NCBI GenBank assembly: GCA_937941555.1 | Contig: CALDHJ010000510.1 | Span: forward strand, 1 to 9,179 | Source of the DNA: an uncultured Granulosicoccaceae bacterium | GTDB lineage: Bacteria; Pseudomonadota; Gammaproteobacteria; CALCKW01 | DNA: 9,179 bases | Reading direction: 5' to 3' | Shown: positions 1 to 6,833 of the stretch, piece by piece | Position numbering within the stretch: the first letter of the stretch is position 1 | Layout: each line of letters begins with the position of its first letter | Position numbers and translations under genes: made by a program | The notes under the pieces: model-generated | Database searches by the model: none | What the model saw: only the letters and a program-made list of their open reading frames with translations | What the model was told of the DNA's origin: nothing

Positions 1-480
1 CTGGTACACACCATTCCCTACGGCGAAATCCCCAAGCTCACCAACTACAGCCGCGACTGGGTGATCATGAAGCTGCGCTTCCGTGTGCCGTTTGAAACCG
101 ACATCAACAAGGTCAAGAAGATCTTCAAACGGATCGGCCAGGAGATGCTCGAGCACCCCGAGATCGGGGGTGATTTCCTGCAGCCTTTCAAGTCGCAGGG
201 TGTGGCCGAGATGGACGACGACGCGATCGTGGTGCGCGGCAAATTCATGGCCAAACCCGGCCGACAGTTCATGATCCGCAAGGAAGTCTATGTCCGCGTG
301 CAACAGGCTTTTGACGAGGCCGGCATCCCCTTCGCGCGCAAGCAGGTCATGGTGCACATCCCGGGGCTCGACGGAAAACCGGAATCGTTGAACCGGGACG
401 ACGCGCACCGCGTAGCCGCCGCTGCGGCGGACGCGACAACTCGGCCTACACTCGGTGAGGACAATTCGCCCAAGAGTTGA
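1..480 (+). CDS. MscS-family mechanosensitive ion channel, C-terminal part (5' end outside window)
   Basis: The frame is open from base 1 and ends with TGA at 478-480, giving the last 159 residues of a protein that begins before the window. The text (VHTIPYGEIPKLTNYSRDW, then a region rich in charged alpha/beta segments, then KPGRQFMIRKEVYVRVQQAFDEAG) matches the end of the MscS beta domain and the C-terminal alpha/beta (ferredoxin-like) cytoplasmic domain. MscS channels sit in the inner membrane and release solutes when membrane tension rises. The fragment resembles the larger MscS paralogues (YbdG/YnaI type) more than minimal MscS, but the subfamily cannot be fixed without the membrane part. 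The last roughly 30 residues are an Ala/Asp-rich tail that looks poorly conserved. The next gene starts 3 nt after the stop, so the two are probably co-transcribed. Confidence 0.88.
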   Translation: MVHTIPYGEIPKLTNYSRDWVIMKLRFRVPFETDINKVKKIFKRIGQEMLEHPEIGGDFLQPFKSQGVAEMDDDAIVVRGKFMAKPGRQFMIRKEVYVRVQQAFDEAGIPFARKQVMVHIPGLDGKPESLNRDDAHRVAAAAADATTRPTLGEDNSPKS

Positions 481-483
481 TCG

Positions 484-1593
484 GTGTTTCGATTCATCAA
501 AATCCTGCTGCTGTCGTCTGTCAGTCTGGTCGCCTGCCTGGCGCTGGCCATCACGGCCTACGTGAATCTGGCACCGATCTTCGGCGGAGACGCCGAGGGG
601 TCAGGCAACGCGAAGATTGCAGCGTCACCGCACTACGACCGCGGGCGATTCGCCAACCTCTTGCCGACCGAGGTCATGACAGAAGGCGATGTCGATCCGG
701 ATCGGTCGACAGTGGACTTCTTCTTTCCACCTGACGGCAAACGGCCAACCGGGCCGATTCCGTCACGCGTGTTCTCCGGGCGTGCACTGACCAACGGCAA
801 CGCCGTGTGGCTCGGGCATTCCACCTTTCTCTTCCGCACCGCCGGCCGCGCGGTGTTGGTAGATCCGGTGTTTTTCGAGGCGTCTCCCATTCCGTTTTCG
901 GTCAAGGCCTACGACCTTCAACACACCGTGGTGATCGACGATTTGCCACCGCTTGATGCGGTACTGATCTCGCACGACCACTATGATCACCTCGACTACC
1001 GAGCGATTGTCGCGCTCGATCGCAAGGTTGGGCAGTTTCTGGTGCCACTGGGGGTTGGTGCCCATCTTGCGCGCTGGGGCATCGATGCGCGGAAAGTCAT
1101 CGAGTTCGACTGGTACGAACACCACGACATGGGTGAGACGCGGTTCACCTTCACGCCGTCACGCCACTTCAGCGGCCGCGGTCTCACCAACCGCAACACC
1201 ACCCTGTGGGGCGGCTGGGCTGTGCGATCGCCCGATCACAATCTCTACTACAGCGGCGATAGCGGCTACTTCGACGAGTTCGCCGAAATAGGTCGCCGTC
1301 TCGGTCCGTTCGATATGGCTTTCATGGAAAACGGTGCTTACGACCCGACCTGGGCCGAAATTCACATGACGCCGGAGAACTCGGTGCGAGCCAGTGTCGA
1401 ACTCGGGGCGGCCGCGTTCTTTCCGGTGCACTGGGGACGCTTCGATCTCGCCTACCACCCATGGGACGAGCCGATCAGGCGCGCGGCCCGCGCCGCCGAA
1501 TCAGAGGGTGTGAAGATCGCGACGCCGTTGATCGGCGAGGTCTTCGCACTTGATGATCCACCGCAGCGCAGCTGGTGGGAAGACATGCCCTGA
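484..1593 (+). CDS. Membrane-anchored metallo-beta-lactamase-fold hydrolase (NAPE-PLD/UlaG-like)
   Basis: A 369-residue protein starting at GTG 484, preceded by a purine-rich AAGAG 7 nt upstream and only 3 nt after the MscS-like stop. Residues 5-30 are hydrophobic after a short basic N-terminus, giving a signal anchor that would place the catalytic domain in the periplasm. Metal-binding motifs of the superfamily are in order: H164-D-H-Y-D168-H169 (HxHxDH), H228 in TPSRHFSGR, D259 in YSGDSGY, H294 in EIHM and H316 in PVHWG. The block SGRGLTNRNTTLWGGW is characteristic of NAPE-PLD-like and related bacterial MBL proteins, whose known members hydrolyse phosphodiester or lactone bonds. The substrate here is unknown; a phospholipid-type phosphodiester is only a guess from family membership. 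Residues 15-18 (LVAC) resemble a lipobox, but the hydrophobic stretch continues past Cys18, so an uncleaved anchor is more likely. It is convergent with the HNH gene. Confidence 0.88.
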   Translation: MFRFIKILLLSSVSLVACLALAITAYVNLAPIFGGDAEGSGNAKIAASPHYDRGRFANLLPTEVMTEGDVDPDRSTVDFFFPPDGKRPTGPIPSRVFSGRALTNGNAVWLGHSTFLFRTAGRAVLVDPVFFEASPIPFSVKAYDLQHTVVIDDLPPLDAVLISHDHYDHLDYRAIVALDRKVGQFLVPLGVGAHLARWGIDARKVIEFDWYEHHDMGETRFTFTPSRHFSGRGLTNRNTTLWGGWAVRSPDHNLYYSGDSGYFDEFAEIGRRLGPFDMAFMENGAYDPTWAEIHMTPENSVRASVELGAAAFFPVHWGRFDLAYHPWDEPIRRAARAAESEGVKIATPLIGEVFALDDPPQRSWWEDMP

Positions 1594-1594
1594 C

Positions 1595-1632
1595 ACCCGG
1601 ATGCGGGTCAGTGCTCGCGCCAATTGCGCGAG
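1595..1632. other. Two adjacent inverted repeats at the convergent gene junction
   Basis: Just after the hydrolase stop, ACCCG (1595-1599) pairs with CGGGT (1604-1608) around a GATG loop. A second perfect 7-bp repeat follows: CTCGCGC (1614-1620), loop CAATT, GCGCGAG (1626-1632). The second lies inside the last codons of the HNH gene. Neither is followed by a T-run on either strand, so they are not classical intrinsic terminators. They may still slow or terminate convergent transcription, or may be chance pairing in GC-rich DNA. Confidence 0.3.
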
Positions 1633-2180
1633 AAGTGCGCGCTGAGGAATGCCATCTGGTCACCGCGAATGCGCTTGCTGTTGACCAAAGCCAGGTACTC
1701 GGCGCGATTGGGCCGGTAGGGCACTGCGAGGATCGGCATGTTGCAGGCTTCGGGGGTGCGATTGCCCTTTCGCTGGTTGCAACGCCGGCAAGCGGTGATC
1801 ACATTGGTCCAGCCGTGCGCACCGCCACGAGACAGCGGCACGATGTGGTCTTGCGTCAACTGCGAGACGGAGAAATGCTGTCCGCAGTACATGCAGTGGT
1901 GTTGGTCTCGGCTGAACAGAGCCTTCTTTGACAAGCGTGGCACATGGTCCATACGGGTGTGCATGTGACCCTTGCAGGCGATGATGCCGTGCAGATCGAG
2001 CCGGGATCGCTCGCCGTCCCGGCGACTGAAACCGCCCCGCACCGCCAGAACCGGATCGCCGAGGGTCCAGCCGATCAGATCGCGCGCGTAGAGGCAGGCG
2101 GCCTCCTGCCAGGTCAACCAGTCGATTGGCGCGCCCGCCATGTTGAGGCGCAACACTTTCAAACTGGTTAAGCTGTCCAT
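1608..2180 (-). CDS. Small HNH endonuclease-domain protein
   Basis: A 190-residue protein on the minus strand. The C-terminal half carries an HNH zinc-finger nuclease domain: C96-M-Y-C99, then D111-H112 (catalytic His in QLTQDHIVPLSRGG), N126, C131-R-R-C134 and N135-Q-R-K-G. The four cysteines should hold a structural zinc, and H112 with the downstream Asn positions forms the metal-dependent active site that nicks or cuts DNA. The N-terminal part (VLRLNMAGAPIDWLTWQEA) is the conserved leader of a chromosomally encoded stand-alone HNH family of unknown physiological role. The start at 2180 is chosen because GGAG lies 9 nt upstream and the conserved leader begins right after it. An upstream in-frame ATG at 2225 would add 15 residues and also has a possible AGG nearby. 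The gene is convergent with the hydrolase gene and divergent from the DUF45 gene. No methyltransferase or phage gene lies next to it. Confidence 0.87.
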   Translation of the reverse strand: MDSLTSLKVLRLNMAGAPIDWLTWQEAACLYARDLIGWTLGDPVLAVRGGFSRRDGERSRLDLHGIIACKGHMHTRMDHVPRLSKKALFSRDQHHCMYCGQHFSVSQLTQDHIVPLSRGGAHGWTNVITACRRCNQRKGNRTPEACNMPILAVPYRPNRAEYLALVNSKRIRGDQMAFLSAHFSRNWREH

Positions 2181-2261
2181 CACACAAGACTCCGCATCGC
2201 GTTCTGACGCTGTGATGAATAGCATTGACCTGCCCCTTTTTGCAACTGAATATCGCTATCG
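2181..2261. promoter_or_regulatory. Divergent intergenic region between the HNH and DUF45 genes
   Basis: About 80 bases separate the two outward-facing starts and must hold both promoters if neither gene is read from elsewhere. It is locally more AT-rich than its surroundings, with a run of T/C around 2232-2241 and TGAATATCG near 2247-2255. I see no pair of -35/-10 boxes good enough to place, and no clear operator palindrome. Confidence 0.3.
2190..2193 (-). promoter_or_regulatory. Ribosome binding site of the HNH gene
   Basis: GGAG on the minus strand, 9 nt before ATG 2180. It supports the shorter start over the in-frame ATG at 2225. Confidence 0.5.
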
Positions 2262-2930
2262 GTGGCTGCTGTGAGCGCCAATGAGGTGCTGACGCAATCC
2301 ACCGAAGGGTGGCACTACACCCTGCGGCGCTCGCGCCGTGCGCGGCGCTTGCGGGTGCAGTACAGCCCGGAAAACGGCCTGATCGTCGTGCTGCCACAGT
2401 GGGCTTCACGGGCCGATGGAGAAGCTTTTCTCTGTGCCCAACGCGATTGGATATTGGCGTGTCACCGTTCAGACCCGAACGGCCTCGATCGACCGCGCCC
2501 TGAACACGCGTTGCCCGTGGAGGTCGTCTTGCGGGCAACCGGTGAGTGCCTTGATGTCGAGAGCGTGGGGGATCTTGCTACGCTGCACGAGACCTTGCGC
2601 TGTCATGCGGCCGGGGTGTTGCCCAAGTGGGTTGGCCACCACAGCGCCGGCACGGGGCTCGGGTACGAGCGCGTGCGCGTGCGCAATCAACGCAGCCGAT
2701 GGGGCAGTTACTCGAGCAAGGGCACGGTGAGTCTCAACTGGCGGCTATTGCTCTTGACGCCGGATATGGTCGACTACGTGATTCTGCATGAGCTCGCGCA
2801 CTCTCGGCACATGAACCACTCCGGTGCGTTCTGGCAATTGCTCGAGTCCATCTGTCCCGGCGCGCGGGCGCGTGATGGGGCATTTGACCGCCTCGCCTAT
2901 GCCTTGTTGCCCGCCTGGTCTCGACTCTGA
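2262..2930 (+). CDS. YgjP-like (DUF45) zinc metallopeptidase-domain protein
   Basis: A 222-residue soluble protein. The family signature is clear: RNQRSRWGSYSSKGTVSLNW (141-160), then the gluzincin-type helix H176-E-L-A-H180, with H186 in the following NHS as likely third zinc ligand and E177 as catalytic base, and F190-W191 after it. The N-terminal half (YTLRRSRRARRLRVQYSPENGLIVVLP) is the usual beta-rich lead-in of YgjP/DUF45 proteins. These are SprT/WSS1-like minimal proteases, often called M48-family or YgjP-like in annotations; the physiological substrate is not established. The start is taken as GTG 2262. GTG 2271 (residue 4) is also possible and neither has a strong ribosome binding site. 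The gene faces pelG convergently with 41 nt between the stops and has no evident link to Pel synthesis. Confidence 0.88.
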   Translation: MAAVSANEVLTQSTEGWHYTLRRSRRARRLRVQYSPENGLIVVLPQWASRADGEAFLCAQRDWILACHRSDPNGLDRPRPEHALPVEVVLRATGECLDVESVGDLATLHETLRCHAAGVLPKWVGHHSAGTGLGYERVRVRNQRSRWGSYSSKGTVSLNWRLLLLTPDMVDYVILHELAHSRHMNHSGAFWQLLESICPGARARDGAFDRLAYALLPAWSRL

Positions 2931-2971
2931 TTGGCACAGCAACAGGGTAGCGGCGCAGCGTTGAACCGGGC

Positions 2972-4312
2972 TCAGTCGAGCAGCATGTCCACCGACAAGG
3001 TGTCGAGACTGTGGCGCAGGGTGGCGAAGGTGAGCAGCCCGGTCATGCAGGCGGCGAGGGCCGCGGCAAAGGCTGGCTGAATCAAGCTGCCCTGAACCGC
3101 CGGCAGCGCCACGATGGTGTACAACAACACGCCACCGGCTGTGGCAAAAAAGGCCTGCGCCTGCAATTGCATCAGCCACAGGATGGCCGTGCAGCCGAGG
3201 AACTGCGCGAGCATCGCGCTGCTGATGATGGCCAGTTGCAAAGGCACGATTGCAGCGGGGTCGAGTTCGAGCATGGCGAGGAGGTCCGGCCCGATCAGAA
3301 AGCCTGCGATCGCCGTGACACCCAGGATCTTGGCCAGGGTGTTGAGCCCGAGTACGCTCTCGGTGGTGAAGGTCGAGAGCTGTTGCTCGATGTGTTCGAG
3401 CGACTCACCTTCGTACACGGCGCGCATCAGCTCTGCGCGGTAATGACACAGTGAAGGCTCGAGCCACTTCACGAGGTACCAGAGCGCCGGTGCCACGCAC
3501 AGTGTCGCGATGAGCGCAGGGGCTGCTGCGTGCAGCATCGAGGCTGCTGGTTGGTCAGCGTGGCTGAGCAGCACGCGGTCACCAAGGATCATCACGGTGA
3601 ACAGTGTCGAAGCCCAGGTGGTGTAGTCGAGTCGACTCGAAGACGGCGTGCCGGGCTGACTGCGCGCGTTGTCATCCAGGCGAAAAGACAAGCCCAGTAC
3701 AATGCCGTATACCGTCGCCACAAGGCCGAGGTAGAACAGCAGGTCGATCGAGTGGGGCGGGTCGATTTGCACGCTGCGCTGGAGTACCAGCCAGACCGCA
3801 AGCAGCATGATGGCGCCAAGCGCAACGGGCAGTGCGGCGTGGCGGGCTTGTCGGCGCAACAACAACGCCACAACTGGCGGCCAGACATTGGCAAGCAGGG
3901 TCGCACTCATGGCTGCCGGCTGTGACACTGATAGATCGAAGACACGCGCGAGCGTTGGCCACAACAGAAGCAGGCACAACATCGCAAGCGCGGTTGCGCT
4001 GAGGTTCGCGATCACGAGGGGTCTCACGAGTGGCGCTTGCGGGTCGCTGGCAATGCGAGCGATGGCGGCCGTGGGTATGGCACAGGCGAGCAGGGACACG
4101 GTGACCAGGGCAATGAACAACCCCGTGACGTGTTCGAGGTGGTCGCTGCGCCCGAGCGTCAGCATGGTCAGCACACCGGCCGATCCAAGCATGGCAATGG
4201 GTGGTAGCCACTGCGTGCTGGCGCGATTGTGGGACTGGCGGGCGGCTGCCGCACGGTGCTGCCGGCGCTCGGTCCTTAGTAGGCGGTGCAGTTCGAATCC
4301 GATGCCGGACAT
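2972..4312 (-). CDS. pelG: PelG, Wzx/MATE-like inner-membrane transporter of Pel polysaccharide
   Basis: A 446-residue polytopic membrane protein, close to the roughly 456 residues of Pseudomonas PelG. The N-terminus MSGIGFELHRLLR is typical of PelG. About 12 hydrophobic segments can be read, near residues 36-55, 62-84, 98-121, 135-151, 159-177, 189-208, 232-250, 262-281, 325-342, 352-379, 388-405 and 409-431. A soluble loop lies between the eighth and ninth (about 283-322; SLCHYRAELMRAVYEGESLE). PelG belongs to the MOP exporter superfamily and, with PelD, PelE and PelF, forms the inner-membrane complex that polymerises Pel and moves it into the periplasm. The start codon shares one base with the pelF stop (TGATG) and has AGAGGAG 6 nt upstream. 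It is the last gene of the operon here; no pelA, pelB or pelC follows. Confidence 0.95.
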   Translation of the reverse strand: MSGIGFELHRLLRTERRQHRAAAARQSHNRASTQWLPPIAMLGSAGVLTMLTLGRSDHLEHVTGLFIALVTVSLLACAIPTAAIARIASDPQAPLVRPLVIANLSATALAMLCLLLLWPTLARVFDLSVSQPAAMSATLLANVWPPVVALLLRRQARHAALPVALGAIMLLAVWLVLQRSVQIDPPHSIDLLFYLGLVATVYGIVLGLSFRLDDNARSQPGTPSSSRLDYTTWASTLFTVMILGDRVLLSHADQPAASMLHAAAPALIATLCVAPALWYLVKWLEPSLCHYRAELMRAVYEGESLEHIEQQLSTFTTESVLGLNTLAKILGVTAIAGFLIGPDLLAMLELDPAAIVPLQLAIISSAMLAQFLGCTAILWLMQLQAQAFFATAGGVLLYTIVALPAVQGSLIQPAFAAALAACMTGLLTFATLRHSLDTLSVDMLLD

Positions 4313-5850
4313 CAGGCGCTCCTCTGAGAGAAGTGGCTGTAGAGCGACTGGTAGGCATCAAGCATGTTGCTCTTGTCGTAGAGCGCGCTCACCCGCTCGA
4401 TTCCGGCGTCCCGCGCACTCTGCCAGGCATGTTCGTTGTTGAGGAGCGCGAGCACCGCGTTACAGGAACGCTGTGGATCGGCGATCGGCACGACCGCGCC
4501 GGCCTTGCCGCGCGCAATGTCCTCGGCATCACGCCCGACGACCAGTTCGGTGCAGGCGCCGACGTCGGTTGCTACCACGGGCACACCTGCGGCGAAGGCC
4601 TCGAGCACGACCAATGGCAAGGATTCCGACAGCGATGTCAACATCAAGACACCGATGCGGGGATAGATGTGTTCGATGTCCTGAAAGCCGAGGAAGCGCA
4701 CGTGGTTAAGCTGGCCGAGACTGCGCACCAGTGCCAGGCACTCGTCGGCGTACTGCGGGTCCTGATCAACCGGGCCTACAACCCAACCGACGATCTCGGG
4801 ATCGCTTTGGCGCATCAATGCGATGGAGCGAATAAAGGTCTTGATGTCCTTGATCGGAACAACGCGACCGATGAAGGCGACCACGCGAGGAACTGTCTCG
4901 GGTCGCTCGTCACGAAGGCGTTCGAATCGGCTGACATCGATGCCGTTGGCGACAACACGGCTTCGCTCTTGCGGTGCGCCGGCGGTAAGTTGCCAGGCCC
5001 TGTTGCTGGTGTGCAGGGCCGTGATGCTGTCTGCGTGGCGGTAACTGATCGTGCCTAGTGCTTCGAAATACTTGATCCAGACCCGCCGCCCGTCGTTGTC
5101 GTCGAGGCTTGCGGAGTGGTGTCCGGATTCATTCGAGCGCGCTGCCGAGCGCGCGAGATCGATCGTGCGTTCGCGGGTGTAGATGCCGTGTTCGCTGAGC
5201 AGGACGGCGTCGTTGCGCCGCTGCTTGAGCAAGGTCGCGAGCGCACCGGCGAAGCCGGTAGACAGCGCGTGAACGATGCCAGCCTGTGGCAGTCGGTCGA
5301 TGATCGCGTTCAGCGCGAGCAGCGGCGCGTACATGGCGCGGATCTGCCAGAAGATGTCAATGAAAGACCGGTTGTCGGTGTAGTCACCCTGGTAGCAGGG
5401 CCGAAGCGCTTCCCAGGCGTCGCGGCTGTGCAGGAAGTCTTCGCGCGTGATCGAACCGGCCACGATCAATTCGAACAGTTCAGTTGCATCCGGTGCGGGC
5501 AGGTCATTGGTTGCAGCATCAACCAGTGCACGGTATTGATGTGATATCTGTGTCAGCGCTTCGGGATTGCGTGCTTCACGGCGCTTCGACCAGTGTCGAT
5601 GGCTTTTCCACGTGTCGGCGATGTAGTGGTGCTCGAGGTGAACCACATTGGACGGCAGCGCGTAGTGCGGAGCATCGTTCTGGGACTCGTCGCCGCCGAT
5701 GAAAACAATGCCGAATCGGGTGTCCGACAGTGACGAAATGGTCGCGTGCACCCACTCCGACACCCCTCCGGGGATCATCGGGTAGGTGCCCTCAATCAGC
5801 ATCAGTACGTCGACGCTGGCTGCCTGTGGTTTGCGGCGAATCAGGCCCAT
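4312..5850 (-). CDS. pelF: PelF, cytoplasmic GT4-family Pel glycosyltransferase
   Basis: A 512-residue protein (Pseudomonas PelF is about 507). It opens with VDVLMLIEGTYPMIPGGVSEW (from residue 13), the hallmark of PelF and its DUF3492 N-terminal domain. HGIYTRER at 221-228 is the acceptor-side block of this family. The C-terminal GT-B domain shows GRVVPIKD (328-335; R329 and K334 in the position that binds the nucleotide-sugar phosphates) and the EX7E motif E409...E417 in SESLPLVVLEAFAAGVPVVAT. PelF is known to use UDP-GlcNAc to build the amino-sugar polymer at the inner membrane. The open frame runs back to 5952, but the start at ATG 5850 is chosen because it gives the family length and overlaps the pelE stop by 10 nt. 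A GGTGG lies 4 nt before it. All expected active-site residues are present. Confidence 0.96.
   Translation of the reverse strand: MGLIRRKPQAASVDVLMLIEGTYPMIPGGVSEWVHATISSLSDTRFGIVFIGGDESQNDAPHYALPSNVVHLEHHYIADTWKSHRHWSKRREARNPEALTQISHQYRALVDAATNDLPAPDATELFELIVAGSITREDFLHSRDAWEALRPCYQGDYTDNRSFIDIFWQIRAMYAPLLALNAIIDRLPQAGIVHALSTGFAGALATLLKQRRNDAVLLSEHGIYTRERTIDLARSAARSNESGHHSASLDDNDGRRVWIKYFEALGTISYRHADSITALHTSNRAWQLTAGAPQERSRVVANGIDVSRFERLRDERPETVPRVVAFIGRVVPIKDIKTFIRSIALMRQSDPEIVGWVVGPVDQDPQYADECLALVRSLGQLNHVRFLGFQDIEHIYPRIGVLMLTSLSESLPLVVLEAFAAGVPVVATDVGACTELVVGRDAEDIARGKAGAVVPIADPQRSCNAVLALLNNEHAWQSARDAGIERVSALYDKSNMLDAYQSLYSHFSQRSA
4319..4325 (-). promoter_or_regulatory. Strong ribosome binding site of pelG, inside the end of pelF
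   Basis: AGAGGAG on the minus strand, 6 nt before ATG 4312, lies within the last codons of pelF. Together with the TGATG overlap it indicates efficient translational restart on pelG. It is the best Shine-Dalgarno match in the operon. Confidence 0.6.
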
Positions 5851-6833
5851 TGTGCCACCAGGGCCTTGAACGGTTCGCGCATGCGACGCTTGTAGTCGAT
5901 CTCGGCGAGCAGGGGTTGTATGTCCGAATAGCGGCCCGAGAGGAACGCACATTCTGCAAGATAGGGCATCAGTTCGTCTTTCGAGATGCCACCGCTGCGT
6001 GCGGTCAGAAAGGCACTGCGCGCCTGCTCGAGATTTCCGAGCTTGAGCTGAATACGGCCGATCTGGAAATGCAGCTCTGCTGAGTCGGGGTTGTGCTCGA
6101 TGGCACGCAGCAAGTGCGCACGCGCGCGGTCGAGCAGGGAGAGGTCGCCTTGGGTGTTGTTGTAACCGAGGTACACCAGCTCCCAGAATCGCGATGCCAT
6201 CGCCGCGAGCATGTTCGGGTCGTGCAGGATATCGGGACTGTCATCCATTTCGCCGAGCAGGCCCTTGATCTGTTGGTTAAGCGATTCCTGTTTGCTGTCG
6301 AGCTGCGAGAAGGCGAGCAGGCGAACGTCCTCACTCGGATCGCTCAAGGCGCGCCGCAACAGGGGCAGCGACATGCGGGGTTCGAGTTGACGTGTTGCAA
6401 GCACGGCACGAAGGCGTTTTTCCGGGTTGCGTGAGTGGCACAGGATGCCCATCAGGGCGGCTTCGCCGTAGCGCTCACCCGTCGTGCCGACGGCCCGCGT
6501 CGGGGGCTCGGGTAATTCGGTTACGCGCCAGGCGAGTTGGGGGGCGCGCGCGTTCTTGTTCAGCGTGGCGATCAGCGCCAATGCGGTGATCTCGCCGAAC
6601 AGCGGCATGCACAGGACCAACACCGCGCCGTAGGCGAGAATGATGTCGCGGTTGCGGAGTTCGCTCGAGGGTGGCAGAAAGCTGTGACACGCAACGGTGA
6701 TCAAGCCGGTCGCGGTGAGGTGCAGGCACGAGACCAGTGCGAAGTCGTGCCCGGACGCGATACCCGACATCAGCCACAGGGCGGACACGCACTCCAGGGC
6801 GGTGCCGAGCAATAGCGCGAAAACACTACCCAC
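5841..6833 (-). CDS. pelE: PelE, membrane-anchored TPR scaffold of the Pel synthase complex
   Basis: A 330-residue protein, essentially the family length (about 329 in Pseudomonas). Hydrophobic segments at about 1-24, 30-52 and 65-91 anchor it in the inner membrane. A soluble part follows with HEAT-like alpha-helical text (NPEKRLRAVLATRQLEP, SLPLLRRALSDPSEDVRLLA; about 136-175). Tetratricopeptide-like repeats lie around 237-310 (ARAHLLRAIEHNPDSAELHF, GRIQLKLGNLEQARSAFLTA). PelE links PelD and PelF in the inner-membrane complex, and the TPRs are the likely interaction surface. The start is GTG 6833, overlapping the pelD stop by 8 nt. No strong ribosome binding site precedes it, so translation probably depends on coupling to pelD. 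Confidence 0.94.
   Translation of the reverse strand: MGSVFALLLGTALECVSALWLMSGIASGHDFALVSCLHLTATGLITVACHSFLPPSSELRNRDIILAYGAVLVLCMPLFGEITALALIATLNKNARAPQLAWRVTELPEPPTRAVGTTGERYGEAALMGILCHSRNPEKRLRAVLATRQLEPRMSLPLLRRALSDPSEDVRLLAFSQLDSKQESLNQQIKGLLGEMDDSPDILHDPNMLAAMASRFWELVYLGYNNTQGDLSLLDRARAHLLRAIEHNPDSAELHFQIGRIQLKLGNLEQARSAFLTARSGGISKDELMPYLAECAFLSGRYSDIQPLLAEIDYKRRMREPFKALVAQWA

Noticed and set aside
1660..2538. Minus-strand open frame of 292 codons across the HNH gene and the DUF45 start
   Set aside because: It is a frame-shifted reading of the HNH gene (Arg/Pro/Ala-rich, no motif) and crosses the divergent intergenic region.
2931..2971. Intrinsic terminator between the convergent DUF45 and pelG stops
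   Set aside because: No stable stem followed by a T-run is present on either strand in these 41 bases.
4201..5058. Plus-strand open frame of 285 codons antisense to the pelF/pelG junction
   Set aside because: It is opposite conserved PelF active-site text and shows no domain of its own; a shadow frame.
5851..5952. 34-codon upstream extension of pelF
   Set aside because: It runs deep into pelE in another frame, has no PelF-like text, and ATG 5850 gives the family length.
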